Shown: positions 45,892-54,612 of the stretch, piece after piece
How the letters are laid out: each line of letters opens with the position of its first letter
How positions within the stretch are numbered: position 1 is the first letter of the stretch
DNA from: Candidatus Helarchaeota archaeon
GTDB lineage: Archaea > Asgardarchaeota > Lokiarchaeia > Helarchaeales > JABXJV01
DNA: 64,000 bases
Assembly: GCA_013375355.1 (NCBI GenBank)
Contig: JABXJV010000421.1
Span: forward strand, 1 to 64,000
Reading direction: 5' to 3'
Program-made: the position numbers and the translations under genes
Notes under the pieces: model-generated
What the model saw: only the letters and a program-made list of their open reading frames with translations
What the model was told of the DNA's origin: nothing
The model's database searches: none

Positions 45892-47094
45892 ATGATGAAC
45901 AATAATTATAATATTTTAGAAGAAGAACTTAAAAAACATTCAATTTTTAAAGATGAATCAAAGCTTTCTTTTGATTATGTTCCTCTTTATTTGCCTCATA
46001 GAAACGAAAAATTAAGACAATTAGCACAATTTTTTAAAGTAATTATTGAAAAACCGGGTGGAATGAGCCAAAAAGTAATTATTCATGGCTCAAATGGCAC
46101 AGGAAAAACTGCAGTTATAAAAAGATTTGGTGCTATGATTGAAAATACTGCTGAGAAAAGGGATATAAAATTTAAGTTCTTACATTTGAATTGTAGAATC
46201 AATAAAACTGAATATATGATATTAAAGAATGTTATTAGAGCCTTTAATAAAGCTATACCAAAACGAGGATTTTCTTCGGAAGAATTACTCCGAATTTTAA
46301 TAGAGATCCTTGAAATAGATGATTATTTTTTGATTTTAGCACTTGATGATTTAAGTATTAAGGAAAATCAACTGTTATATGATTTAACTCGTTTGATGGA
46401 TGATGAATTAAATCCAGTTCAAAGACTTTCATTAATAATTATTGCTAAAGACTTAAATTTTATAAAAACTTTGGAAAAAGGGACTATTAGCACATTACAA
46501 AAAAATCATATATTCTTTGAAAAATATTCTTCTTCTCAATTATATGACGTTCTAAAAATGCGATGTAATGAAGCTTTTTATGATAATACAGTTTTAGATG
46601 AATCATTACACTTAATTTCAGATATTGCATCAGAATTTGGTGATGCTCGTTATGCATTAGAACTACTATGGCGTGCTGGAAAATATGTAGATTTAAGTCA
46701 AAGTCCACAAGTTTCCCCTGAATATGTTAGACAAGCAAAATCGCATATTAGTCCCGTAATTAGATCCGATTTAATTCATAGTTTAACTTTAGATCAAAAA
46801 TTATTACTATTGACAATAGCCAGGCAATTTAAACACAAAGAAAAAGCTTATCTTACAATGAAAGAAGTAGAAAATGGTTATATTTTAATTTGTGAAGAAT
46901 ATCAAACAAAAGCAAAAAAACATACAAAAATTTGGGAGAATATTCAAGAATTAAGTAATTTAGGAATAATTAATTCTAAATTGTCAGGACCAGGAATTCG
47001 AGGGAAAACAACATTAATTGGACTTTCAGATGTACCTTCAGAAACTATTGAATATAACCTTATTTCTCAACTAGAAAAAGAGATAGAAGTCTAA
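45892..47094 (+). CDS. Orc1/Cdc6-type protein, copy 2 (divergent)
   Basis: 400 residues. Walker A is GSNGTGKT (about 66-73); Walker B reads LALDDL, with Asp instead of the usual catalytic Glu; the region FGDARYALELLWRAGKY is the sensor-2 element. The C-terminal winged helix is at about 300-395. The weak Walker B suggests reduced ATP hydrolysis. Its last codon overlaps the ATG of a small winged-helix gene by 1 bp, forming an operon. It may be a regulator or second initiator beside copy 1 at 10652. Confidence 0.87.
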   Translation: MMNNNYNILEEELKKHSIFKDESKLSFDYVPLYLPHRNEKLRQLAQFFKVIIEKPGGMSQKVIIHGSNGTGKTAVIKRFGAMIENTAEKRDIKFKFLHLNCRINKTEYMILKNVIRAFNKAIPKRGFSSEELLRILIEILEIDDYFLILALDDLSIKENQLLYDLTRLMDDELNPVQRLSLIIIAKDLNFIKTLEKGTISTLQKNHIFFEKYSSSQLYDVLKMRCNEAFYDNTVLDESLHLISDIASEFGDARYALELLWRAGKYVDLSQSPQVSPEYVRQAKSHISPVIRSDLIHSLTLDQKLLLLTIARQFKHKEKAYLTMKEVENGYILICEEYQTKAKKHTKIWENIQELSNLGIINSKLSGPGIRGKTTLIGLSDVPSETIEYNLISQLEKEIEV

Positions 47095-47399
47095 TGGAAT
47101 TTAATGATGTTCTTTTAAATGATAATCTTCCACCTATAGAGGATATTTTTTCTTCTAGGGGAAGAATTAAAGTGCTAATGATTTTAGCAAAAGAGGGTGA
47201 ATTAAATATTTCAGAAATTGCAAAGCGAGCAAATTTGAATCATGGTTCTTGTTCAAATCATTTAAAATTCTTAGCTAATGAAAATATACTACAAGAAAAA
47301 GTTTTTGGAAGAATTAGAATATATAGATTTAGAATTGAAAATGTTAAAATCAGAGCTCTAAAAAATTTGTTTGATCTTTGGGAATCATCAAGATTTTAA
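47094..47399 (+). CDS. Small winged-helix regulator (ArsR/MarR-like)
   Basis: 101 residues with a wHTH: RIKVLMILAKEGELNISEIAKRANLNHGSCSNHLKFLANENILQEKVFGRIRIYRF. The recognition helix and the basic wing are clear; no metal-binding cysteines are seen. It is translationally coupled (1-bp overlap) to orc1/cdc6-2, so it may control that operon. Confidence 0.82.
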   Translation: MEFNDVLLNDNLPPIEDIFSSRGRIKVLMILAKEGELNISEIAKRANLNHGSCSNHLKFLANENILQEKVFGRIRIYRFRIENVKIRALKNLFDLWESSRF

Positions 47400-47458
47400 A
47401 TGTCATAAATAAATTTTATTATTGAAAAATTATTCTGAAATACACTGAATTCCTCTAA

Positions 47459-47824
47459 TTACTTTAGAGTTTTTTCAACTTTATAAGCTAACTTTCCCAA
47501 ATTAAATATTACAATTCCTAAATTTTTTATATTAGGAATTAATGAAAAAATGATCGCCTCTTCTCCAGCAGGTATTAAAATAATAGATCCTTCTTCAGAA
47601 TCAATAATTAATCTTCTAACAGTTGTATTTAATAATTCTTTCATTGTTCGTTCACTAAGTATTGTAATATCAGCAGCTAATCCAGCTATTGAATCTTCAT
47701 TAAGTTGATAATCGTTAATGGATGCAATTATTAACCCATCTCTTGAAACAATTGCACTAATTTTGACAGGGGTATTCGATTCAAATTCTCTTAATAGCTC
47801 GTTTAACAGAAATGACTTGTTCAT
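47459..47824 (-). CDS. Roadblock/LC7-domain protein
   Basis: 121 residues from ATG 47824; an upstream Met at 47965 is less likely because the domain begins at MNKSFLLNELLREFE. The roadblock fold pattern is seen: helix, strand ISAIVSRDGLIIAS, helix IAGLAADITILSERTMKELL, strand RLIIDSEEGSIILIPAG, and helix. Roadblock proteins pair with small GTPases as GAP or scaffold. A second one is at 60625. Confidence 0.8.
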   Translation of the reverse strand: MNKSFLLNELLREFESNTPVKISAIVSRDGLIIASINDYQLNEDSIAGLAADITILSERTMKELLNTTVRRLIIDSEEGSIILIPAGEEAIIFSLIPNIKNLGIVIFNLGKLAYKVEKTLK

Positions 47825-48174
47825 TACATCAGATCTCCAAAAAATGCGACTTATATTAATTACTAATAAATAAATATAAAAAGCCAAATAATTTCTTACT
47901 AACGAAAAAAATGTGTATTGAGTTAAATAGAAATATAATGGAAGATATTTTGATAAATTTAGCAAATTTAATTAAAGTTTAAATTTAAATTTTTGATTTC
48001 TCTTTCCTTAAAAAGTTATATAATGATTTTATTGGGTTATAGTAAAATTCTTTTTAAGATCTTTTATGTAAGTCTTTCTTTTGCTACATTTTTCTAACCA
48101 TAAAATACTTTATTATTTTTAAATAAAATTGATAAAACAAAAATTCTCTATCCATTTAATTAGCCCTTTTTTAG

Positions 48175-48771
48175 GTGATTAAAACGTCAAAACTATTTGA
48201 AACAAATTACAATGAGACAAAGATAACAGTAGTTCATGGTAGCATAATAGAACTAAAAGTTGACGCAATTGTGAATGCTGCAAATAGCCTTATGAAAATG
48301 GGTGGTGGAGTAGCTAAAGTAATAAAAAATGCAGCGGGACAAGAAGTTGAAGATGAAGCAATTAATGCAGTAAAAAAAATGGGTGGGTTATGCCCAATAG
48401 GAAAAGCAATCTTAACATCTGCGGGAAAATTAGAATCAAAAATTAAATATATTATCCATGCACCAACAATGAATAAACCGGTTGAGCCTTCAAGTCTGAA
48501 TCGAATTAAGAGTGCTGTAAGAGGGGTTATGCAAAGAGTTTATGAATCTAATTTAAAGGATCCGGGTATAATTAAAAGTGTAGCCTTTCCTGCTATGGGA
48601 ACAGGTGCTGGAAAAATTCCTAAGAACAAAGCAGCACAAGCAATCGTAGATGGACTAATTAATTATTTTAACACAACTGTTAACGTTACTGTAGATTCAA
48701 TAATACTCTGTGATATTAATGGAGAACAAGCTTCAGCATTTAAGGACGCTTTAATTAATAGTATTAATTAA
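48175..48771 (+). CDS. Macro-domain (ADP-ribose-binding) protein
   Basis: 198 residues from a GTG start. The macro domain has ITVVHGSIIELKVDAIVNAANSLMKMGGGVAKVI (the NAAN and GGGVA motifs that hold ADP-ribose) and VAFPAMGTGAGKIPKNKAAQAIVDGL (the phosphate loop). Such proteins remove ADP-ribose or process O-acetyl-ADP-ribose. It stands alone between an LC7 gene and the histone gene. Confidence 0.88.
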   Translation: MIKTSKLFETNYNETKITVVHGSIIELKVDAIVNAANSLMKMGGGVAKVIKNAAGQEVEDEAINAVKKMGGLCPIGKAILTSAGKLESKIKYIIHAPTMNKPVEPSSLNRIKSAVRGVMQRVYESNLKDPGIIKSVAFPAMGTGAGKIPKNKAAQAIVDGLINYFNTTVNVTVDSIILCDINGEQASAFKDALINSIN

Positions 48772-48935
48772 GAAATTAAAATTTTGTTTTTTTCTATTTT
48801 TTTTAATAGTGCATTTTTGAAATTACTTATTAAATTTTGAAAATTTTCAAAAAATCAAGTCAAGGTTTATTCAATTTTTTAAAAAATATCTATTAAAGAA
48901 GACATTTTAAAAATGGTTATTTTGAAATTATCTGA

Positions 48936-49038
48936 TATTATGCGCGCGAAAAACCTATTTCACCGATTGATCACCTTAATTTTTATGCAAATTTGGCATT
49001 GGTGCTTTACCAAATTTTTCAATGACCGAACTAGTGCG
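48936..49038. ncRNA. Candidate structured noncoding RNA (strand unclear)
   Basis: In the 357-bp gap between the macrodomain and histone genes, a local GC-rich island (ATGCGCGCG...) is followed by an 8-bp stem AAATTTGG:CCAAATTT (48989-48996/49010-49017). A lower stem ATTGA:TCAAT and a basal CGCGC:GTGCG pairing precede a terminal ACA. This could be an H/ACA-like guide RNA on the plus strand. It is a weak, by-eye call. The rest of the gap is AT-rich, with a long A-run at about 49036-49051 and the histone promoter. Confidence 0.3.
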
Positions 49039-49128
49039 ACAAAAAAAAAAAAAAAACTTAAATATTTTAATTGATGTCTTATAGTCTAATGGTTTAAAAA
49101 ATTTAAAAGTCAATATGAGGTAAGAAAT

Positions 49129-49344
49129 ATGGCAAAAAAAAGATATTTCGCTTGGAGTCCTTTAAGAAGTCTAATGGCGGATGCTGGCGCAAAAATCGTA
49201 TCTAGAGATGCAGTAGATCATTTGATTGGATGGTTGCAAGATAAATCAGTTGGATTAACTAAAAGAGCTGCTGTACTTGCCAAACATTCCAAAAGAAAGA
49301 AAATTACTAAGGGCGATATCGATTTAGCAGTCAAAGGATATTAA
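49129..49344 (+). CDS. Archaeal histone
   Basis: A 71-residue histone-fold protein: FAWSPLRSLMADAGAKIVSRDAVDHLIGWLQDKSVGLTKRAAVLAKHSKRKKITKGDIDLAVKGY. It has the RD pair, the helix-strand-helix pattern and the KITKGDI end typical of HMf-like histones, with a short basic N-terminus and no tail. It wraps DNA as a dimer or multimer. A Shine-Dalgarno-like GAGGTAAG precedes the ATG. Confidence 0.93.
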   Translation: MAKKRYFAWSPLRSLMADAGAKIVSRDAVDHLIGWLQDKSVGLTKRAAVLAKHSKRKKITKGDIDLAVKGY

Positions 49345-49484
49345 AATAGTTCAAAATTTTACCTTTAATCTTATTTTTTTTTATTTTAATCTCTTTTAGA
49401 GAAATACATTTAATATAATACGGTTATAGACTATTAAACTTTAAAATTTTATTCAATTTTTTCATTGAATACAATATCAAGATT

Positions 49485-50105
49485 CTAAAAGCTAATAATT
49501 CCCTCTTTTTGGTATGCTCTTAATATACTTAAAATTTTTGAAGGATGTGAGTTCATTTGCATTGCTAAATCATAAATCGAATTTTCTCCATTAATTAATC
49601 TGAATAATTTCCGTCGATTATTTCGGATATTATCGTCATTATTAATATGCCTCTTTGGAATTATTTCTCTGAAATATCTTTCATTATGATGACTTTTTTT
49701 GATGGGTTGCAATAATAATTCATCTTTCTTTTGTAAATCATTTAAGAATTGATTTATAGCTGAATTAATATCATTGAAGTTTAATGGTGTTATTTGTTCT
49801 TTAATCTGATTTAAAACCAAGGATGAGATTTTTATGAAGAGTTCATCAATGCATGAATTTGCGAATTCCGGCTTACTGCATATAATAAATAAGAGATCAG
49901 ATTGTTCGAAGAATGAGAATTTTATAGAGTCTGTAATATAAAATGTGGGAACCCCTAAACCTGTTTCTTTTGTAAAATTAATTATAGCACTTAAGAATCC
50001 AGCGAATAATGTATCATCAACTGGTTTTCTAAGTCTTATATTAGGCTGTTTATAGTGAAATATTGGTAATCCGTCTTTCATTATAAAAATGTCTTGTATT
50101 TTCAT
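49485..50105 (-). CDS. Longin/roadblock-like N-terminal domain with C-terminal winged helix
   Basis: 206 residues. The N-terminal part begins IQDIFIMKDGLPIFHY and continues DDTLFAGFLSAIINFTKETG, the strand-strand-helix layout of longin-like sensor domains found in Asgard archaea. A low-complexity basic linker follows. The C-terminus (LFRLINGENSIYDLAMQMNSHPSKILSILRAYQKEGII) is a winged helix. This may link a GTPase-type platform to transcription, but that is inference. It has no close neighbour on its strand. Confidence 0.6.
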   Translation of the reverse strand: MKIQDIFIMKDGLPIFHYKQPNIRLRKPVDDTLFAGFLSAIINFTKETGLGVPTFYITDSIKFSFFEQSDLLFIICSKPEFANSCIDELFIKISSLVLNQIKEQITPLNFNDINSAINQFLNDLQKKDELLLQPIKKSHHNERYFREIIPKRHINNDDNIRNNRRKLFRLINGENSIYDLAMQMNSHPSKILSILRAYQKEGIISF

Positions 50106-50350
50106 CTTTAACCACTAGTCTAAAAGATGTTATTAAGATAAAATCAGTGCTACAAACATTTTAGATTTAATAATATCAGTAGAATATTCCCATAATATCT
50201 TAAAAAAAGAGATAATTAACCAAATTAAAACTATTATGAAAAGTTCTCTTTTAATAACATTATATTTATTATTTTTCAATCTATATTATATATGCTTAAT
50301 ATATGATTAGTTTTAACATGACATAAATTAAGATCTATTATTAATTAGTA

Positions 50351-52528
50351 ATGGCTGCTAATTTTAGCCTTTTAAATAAAAATTTTAAGATGAGTGATAA
50401 TTTGACAGAAAAATTTGCAATAGAGTCTAGTGAAAATATTATTAAAGCCAGGAGATTAGTGGTTAGGACTACAAACGGAGATGTTGAACCATTTGATTCT
50501 AAAAAAATCATACATAGCTTAATTTCTGAGACAACCATTAATGAAAATGTAGCCCATAAGGTCACTGATATGGTACTTAAACGGATTATTAACGCAAACA
50601 TACAATGGCTTTCAGGTCCGGCAATTAGAGAAATGTGTTGCTCTGTTTTAGCTGAAATTGGACTATTAGAAGCACGTAAAAGATATACTCGAATTGGAAT
50701 GCCCTTAATGGACTATGAAAATTTCATTGAAATAGGAATTAAAGAAAATGCAAATCAATATCAAAACCCTATGTCGATTCATAGTTGGTGCGCTGATAGA
50801 ATTTCTTCAGAATATTCATTACTTAGATTATTAACTGAAAAACAATCAAAAGCGCATTTAAAAGGTGATATTCATATTCATATGTTGCCTTATTTTGATC
50901 TTCGCCCTTTTTGTCAAGAATTTGATCTTAGGATTATTTTAAAAAATGGATTACCCCCAGTTAATTGGCCATATTCGGCAGTATCAAAACCTGCAAAACA
51001 TCCAATCGTGGCTTTTCTCCATGCTGCAAAATGGCTTGGTTTAATTACAGGCGAATTTTCAGGTGGATTAGGTTATGATAATTTTACAGTTTTTCTAGCT
51101 CCATATTTAAAAGGTTTATCCGAAAAAGAAATTGAACAAATGGCACAAAGTTTCGTTTTTGAATCTAATCAAATATATGCCTCACGAGGAGGACAAATAC
51201 CTTTTACTTCTATTTCTTGTGTCCCTACAATTCCTGATAATTTAAGAGATGTTCAAGCAGTGAGTTTTGAAGGAAAATATGATGGTGTATATGGAGATTA
51301 TTTAGATGAATGCAATGCACTTTTTAAAGCTTTAAGCAAGGTTTACTTTAAAGGAGATGGAATAGGACGTCTTTTTAATTTTCCTAAACATGAAATTAAA
51401 TTAAAAAAAGAATGGATACGTGAATTTGAAGAAGATTATTTATTAATTAGTGAAGAAACAGCAAAATTCGGAAATCCTTATTATTTAAATTTGGTTGCGG
51501 ATTGGATGCCAGACGAAGTGCATTCACAATGTTGTAGACTAATTTTAACTCCAGAAGGGATTCGAAAAATTTGTGATGATCCTGAACTTTTTGATTGGTC
51601 TAAATCTTATATTAATTTAGGGAGTTTACAAAGTGTAAGCCTAAATCTTCCTCGTTATGCTTATATATCTAAAGGCAAAGAAGATAAATTCTTTGAAATT
51701 CTAGATGATTATATGCTATTAATAAGGGATATTTTGTTAATTAAGCGAAAATTAATTGGGAAAAGATTAGAATCTGGGTTATTACCATTATCTTCTCGTC
51801 AAGTAGATGATGGTACTCGTCTCCTCGATTTGCGAAAACAGTCGGTGAATATAGGATTTGTTGGTTTAAATGAATGTGTTCTTTCTATAACTAATCATGA
51901 ACTACATGAAAATAAAGAAGCTTTTATATTAGGAAAAAAGATTTTAAAGCATATGGCAAAGAAATGTGATGAATTCACAACAGAAAATTCTTTTAAATTT
52001 TCTCTTTGGGAACAACCTGCAGAATCTACATCTGGGCGTTTTGCTTACCTAGATTTAAAACATTATCCAAATAAAGCTATTGTCCAAGGTAATCCAGAGC
52101 TAAACGCTGTCTATTATACTAATTCAGATCACCTTCGTTATTCCGCTGATATACCTCTTTTTGAACGTATTCAAAAACAAAGTGAATTTCATCCGATTGT
52201 TCAAGGTGGAGTAATCACTCATGTTTGGTTAGGTGAATCTTATCCGGATCCCGAAGGACTTTGGAAACTTACTAAAAAAATCGCTTTTAATACTCCCACT
52301 GCATATTGGGCATACACAAAGGATTTCACTCAATGTCTTGAATGTCAAAAATTTCTAAATGGTATTTATACAGCGTGTCCACAATGTGGTGCATCATCAG
52401 AAAAATTAGAATGGTGGAGTAGAATTACTGGATATTATAGTAGATTAACTGGCTGGAATGCTAGTAAAATAGAAGAATGGAAATCAAGAAAACGTTATAA
52501 TTTCAATAAAATGCAAAAACCTGAATAA
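50351..52528 (+). CDS. nrdD: Anaerobic ribonucleoside-triphosphate reductase
   Basis: A 725-residue class III ribonucleotide reductase. The ATP-cone (RRLVVRTTNGDVEPFDSKKIIHSLI) is at the N-terminus, then the ten-stranded barrel; the C-terminus holds a zinc site CLEC...CPQC and the glycyl-radical motif RITGYY, with G694 as the likely radical. It makes dNTPs from NTPs without oxygen, so the host is anaerobic. The activase NrdG is not in the window. Several Met codons near the start (the second at 50390) are possible. Confidence 0.93.
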   Translation: MAANFSLLNKNFKMSDNLTEKFAIESSENIIKARRLVVRTTNGDVEPFDSKKIIHSLISETTINENVAHKVTDMVLKRIINANIQWLSGPAIREMCCSVLAEIGLLEARKRYTRIGMPLMDYENFIEIGIKENANQYQNPMSIHSWCADRISSEYSLLRLLTEKQSKAHLKGDIHIHMLPYFDLRPFCQEFDLRIILKNGLPPVNWPYSAVSKPAKHPIVAFLHAAKWLGLITGEFSGGLGYDNFTVFLAPYLKGLSEKEIEQMAQSFVFESNQIYASRGGQIPFTSISCVPTIPDNLRDVQAVSFEGKYDGVYGDYLDECNALFKALSKVYFKGDGIGRLFNFPKHEIKLKKEWIREFEEDYLLISEETAKFGNPYYLNLVADWMPDEVHSQCCRLILTPEGIRKICDDPELFDWSKSYINLGSLQSVSLNLPRYAYISKGKEDKFFEILDDYMLLIRDILLIKRKLIGKRLESGLLPLSSRQVDDGTRLLDLRKQSVNIGFVGLNECVLSITNHELHENKEAFILGKKILKHMAKKCDEFTTENSFKFSLWEQPAESTSGRFAYLDLKHYPNKAIVQGNPELNAVYYTNSDHLRYSADIPLFERIQKQSEFHPIVQGGVITHVWLGESYPDPEGLWKLTKKIAFNTPTAYWAYTKDFTQCLECQKFLNGIYTACPQCGASSEKLEWWSRITGYYSRLTGWNASKIEEWKSRKRYNFNKMQKPE

Positions 52529-52685
52529 AAAAATCAATAACGACGAAATTTTCTATAAATTATTCGTTTATTTTTAAATGTATGTTACTTTTAATGATTT
52601 AAATACAAAAAAAAATTATTGATTTAATAAATTTTAAATATAATAGCTGATGTGAAAGAATAAGAAAAGGCTGAAAAAAATTAGT

Positions 52686-52792
52686 GGGCCGGTAGATCAG
52701 CCTGGTATGATCGCCACGCTTGCAACGTGGAGATTGAAAAAATTATTAAAATCAACCATATGTCCCGGGATCGAAGCCCGGCCGGTCCACCA
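52686..52792 (+). tRNA. tRNA-Ala (TGC) with a 29-nt variable-loop intron
   Basis: Acceptor GGGCCGG:CCGGTCC, discriminator A, encoded CCA. The anticodon arm CCACG-CTTGCAA-CGTGG gives TGC (Ala). The variable region is 34 nt instead of 5. Removing 52733-52761 leaves AGGTC. Fold: central GTGG:CCAT with one wobble, bulges AGA and ATG, and inner TTGA:TCAA; the outer helix is missing, so it is a relaxed BHB. The T-arm CCGGG-ATCGAAG-CCCGG is uninterrupted. Confidence 0.9.
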
Positions 52793-52806
52793 TCAAAAAA
52801 ATCAAT

Positions 52807-52878
52807 GGCCGGAATAGTATAGTGGTAGTATGAGGGATTGTGGCTCCCTTAACTCGGGTTCAAATCCCGATTCCGGCC
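52807..52878 (+). tRNA. tRNA-His (GTG)
   Basis: Acceptor GCCGGAA:TTCCGGC with the extra G at -1 (52807) opposite C73 (52878), the His identity pair. The anticodon arm AGGGA-TTGTGGC-TCCCT gives GTG. No intron. CCA is not encoded (CCT follows), unlike the other tRNAs here. Confidence 0.92.
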
Positions 52879-52894
52879 CTTTTTATATTATCAG

Positions 52895-53001
52895 GCGGGA
52901 GTGTCCGAGTTGGTCAAAGGAGCTGGGCTTAGGACCCAGTGGCGTAGGCCTGCATGGGTTCGAATGGATAAGAAATCCCGGAAAACCCATCTCCCGCACC
53001 A
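52895..53001 (+). tRNA. tRNA-Leu (TAG) with a 20-nt T-loop intron
   Basis: Acceptor GCGGGAG:CTCCCGC, A73, encoded CCA. The anticodon arm CTGGG-CTTAGGA-CCCAG gives TAG (Leu), with a long variable arm. The T-arm ATGGG:CCCAT encloses 27 nt. Intron 52965-52984 folds as a full BHB: outer ATGGG:CCCAT, central TTCG:CGGA (one wobble), bulges AAT and AAA, inner GGAT:ATCC. Splicing at 59/60 leaves TTCGAAA. Confidence 0.92.
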
Positions 53002-53184
53002 AATTTAACATCAGAATATAATTTACAATTCAGTGATTATTTTCTTAATAGTATTAAGTCGAATTATTTTTTCTTAACAACTATTTACGGTTTTTAATAA
53101 AATTGAGCAATTTTTTTGATTTTAAGAGTGTAGTTTAAATAACTTTCTTAAAGATATGAATAACAATTACTCAAATTTTCAAAG

Positions 53185-54429
53185 GTGATAAAGCTGGTTA
53201 GTCATAAATCTATAAATAAGAAAGAAAATGTTTGTAATAATTGTTTCAATATAAATTATTTTGATCCTTCAACAAATAGAACAATAAAAATTGAGGAAAA
53301 TGGACTATGTTCTTTATGCAACCAGGATCTATATGATAAAGGAAATTTTTTTGCTCTTAAAGGAAAAGTAATAAATGAATTACCGAAAATATTTGAAAAA
53401 GTGAAAAAAGAAAAACATGAATATGATGCTATATTGTGGCTGAGTGGTGGAAAGGACAGTTCTGCTGCATTAATTTTAGCAAAAGAAAAGTATGATTTAA
53501 ACTTATTAGCATTTACTTTAGATAGGGGAAACCATTTCAAGCAAACTACAGAAAATATAAGAAATTTAACGGATGATTTAGGAGTAGACCATATAAATAT
53601 TAAAATCCCCAAAAAAATCTTTGGAAATATATTTAAATTTGGAATGCAAACCATGAATATTACTGCAATTTGTTGTAAAGTTTGTGGAAGTCTTATGTTT
53701 ATTCCAATATCATCAAAAATCCTCTTAAAATATGATATTCCAATTGTTATAAACGGAATAGATTTATGGGAAATTTATGGAGCTTATTTAGACCAAAAAT
53801 GGAGAGAAAATCAGAATGAAATAAATAAAAATTTTAATCAGTTTTATCAATATATTCCCCAATTTGGTCAATTATTAAATGATTATAAGCATATTATCAA
53901 AAAGATAATTACACTTTTGAATAGTTATTCAAAAAATAATGAACATTTTGAGGAGCTAAAGGGAGAATTTTTACGAACTATTGAACCACTCAAATGTTAT
54001 TGGTTAACTGAAGAAGAAAAACGAAAATTTAATGAAATAAACAAAAAAATAAAATATATACCGCTCACTGCAATTGAAATTTCTAAAAAAACAGAACTCA
54101 TGGATTTATTAAAAAAATATAATTGGAAAACGCCAAAATTACCTTCAGGTGAAATTGTAGGAACTGATTGTCAAGCAGGTGGTATAGTTAATGCCATTAT
54201 GAGCTTTGATGCGAAAAGAAAGCTTTGGTCATATAGGATACTGAGTGGACTTGTAACTAAACAACAAGCTTTAGATGAAATTAATAAGCCAATTAATTTT
54301 GAGCCTCTAAAGGAAACAATGAAACATTTTGGATTGAAAAAATTAGAAAATCGGTTAAAATATGGCTGGAAGAATCCGAAATATAGAAGAATCTATAATC
54401 TAGGTGTAATAGATAAATTAAATCAATGA
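53185..54429 (+). CDS. PP-loop ATP-pyrophosphatase (N-acetyl sugar amidotransferase-like)
   Basis: 414 residues from a GTG start. An N-terminal zinc-type site (CNNCF...CSLCNQD) is followed by the PP-loop WLSGGKDSSAAL and a CxxC pair (CCKVCGS). This resembles WbpG/PseA-type amidotransferases and related thiolation enzymes. The C-terminal half has SGEIVGTDCQAGGIVNAIM and a conserved basic end. The substrate (sugar or tRNA) cannot be decided. It lies just after three tRNA genes and upstream of a sugar kinase. Confidence 0.72.
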   Translation: MIKLVSHKSINKKENVCNNCFNINYFDPSTNRTIKIEENGLCSLCNQDLYDKGNFFALKGKVINELPKIFEKVKKEKHEYDAILWLSGGKDSSAALILAKEKYDLNLLAFTLDRGNHFKQTTENIRNLTDDLGVDHINIKIPKKIFGNIFKFGMQTMNITAICCKVCGSLMFIPISSKILLKYDIPIVINGIDLWEIYGAYLDQKWRENQNEINKNFNQFYQYIPQFGQLLNDYKHIIKKIITLLNSYSKNNEHFEELKGEFLRTIEPLKCYWLTEEEKRKFNEINKKIKYIPLTAIEISKKTELMDLLKKYNWKTPKLPSGEIVGTDCQAGGIVNAIMSFDAKRKLWSYRILSGLVTKQQALDEINKPINFEPLKETMKHFGLKKLENRLKYGWKNPKYRRIYNLGVIDKLNQ

Positions 54430-54612
54430 ATTTATCATTTTTATTTAAATTTTTTAAAGATATTTTTGAGTTATTTTCTAATTTTCTTATGAACTAAGTA
54501 TTTTTCCTTTAATCAATAAATTAAAAATATTGAAAATCTTTAAAATGAATAATTAATTAAAATAATTGATTAATAAATAAATAGAATTGCATATAAAAGC
54601 AAGGAAAATCCA

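Noticed and set aside
52830..53021. 63-aa plus-strand ORF
   Set aside because: It runs over tRNA-His and tRNA-Leu genes.
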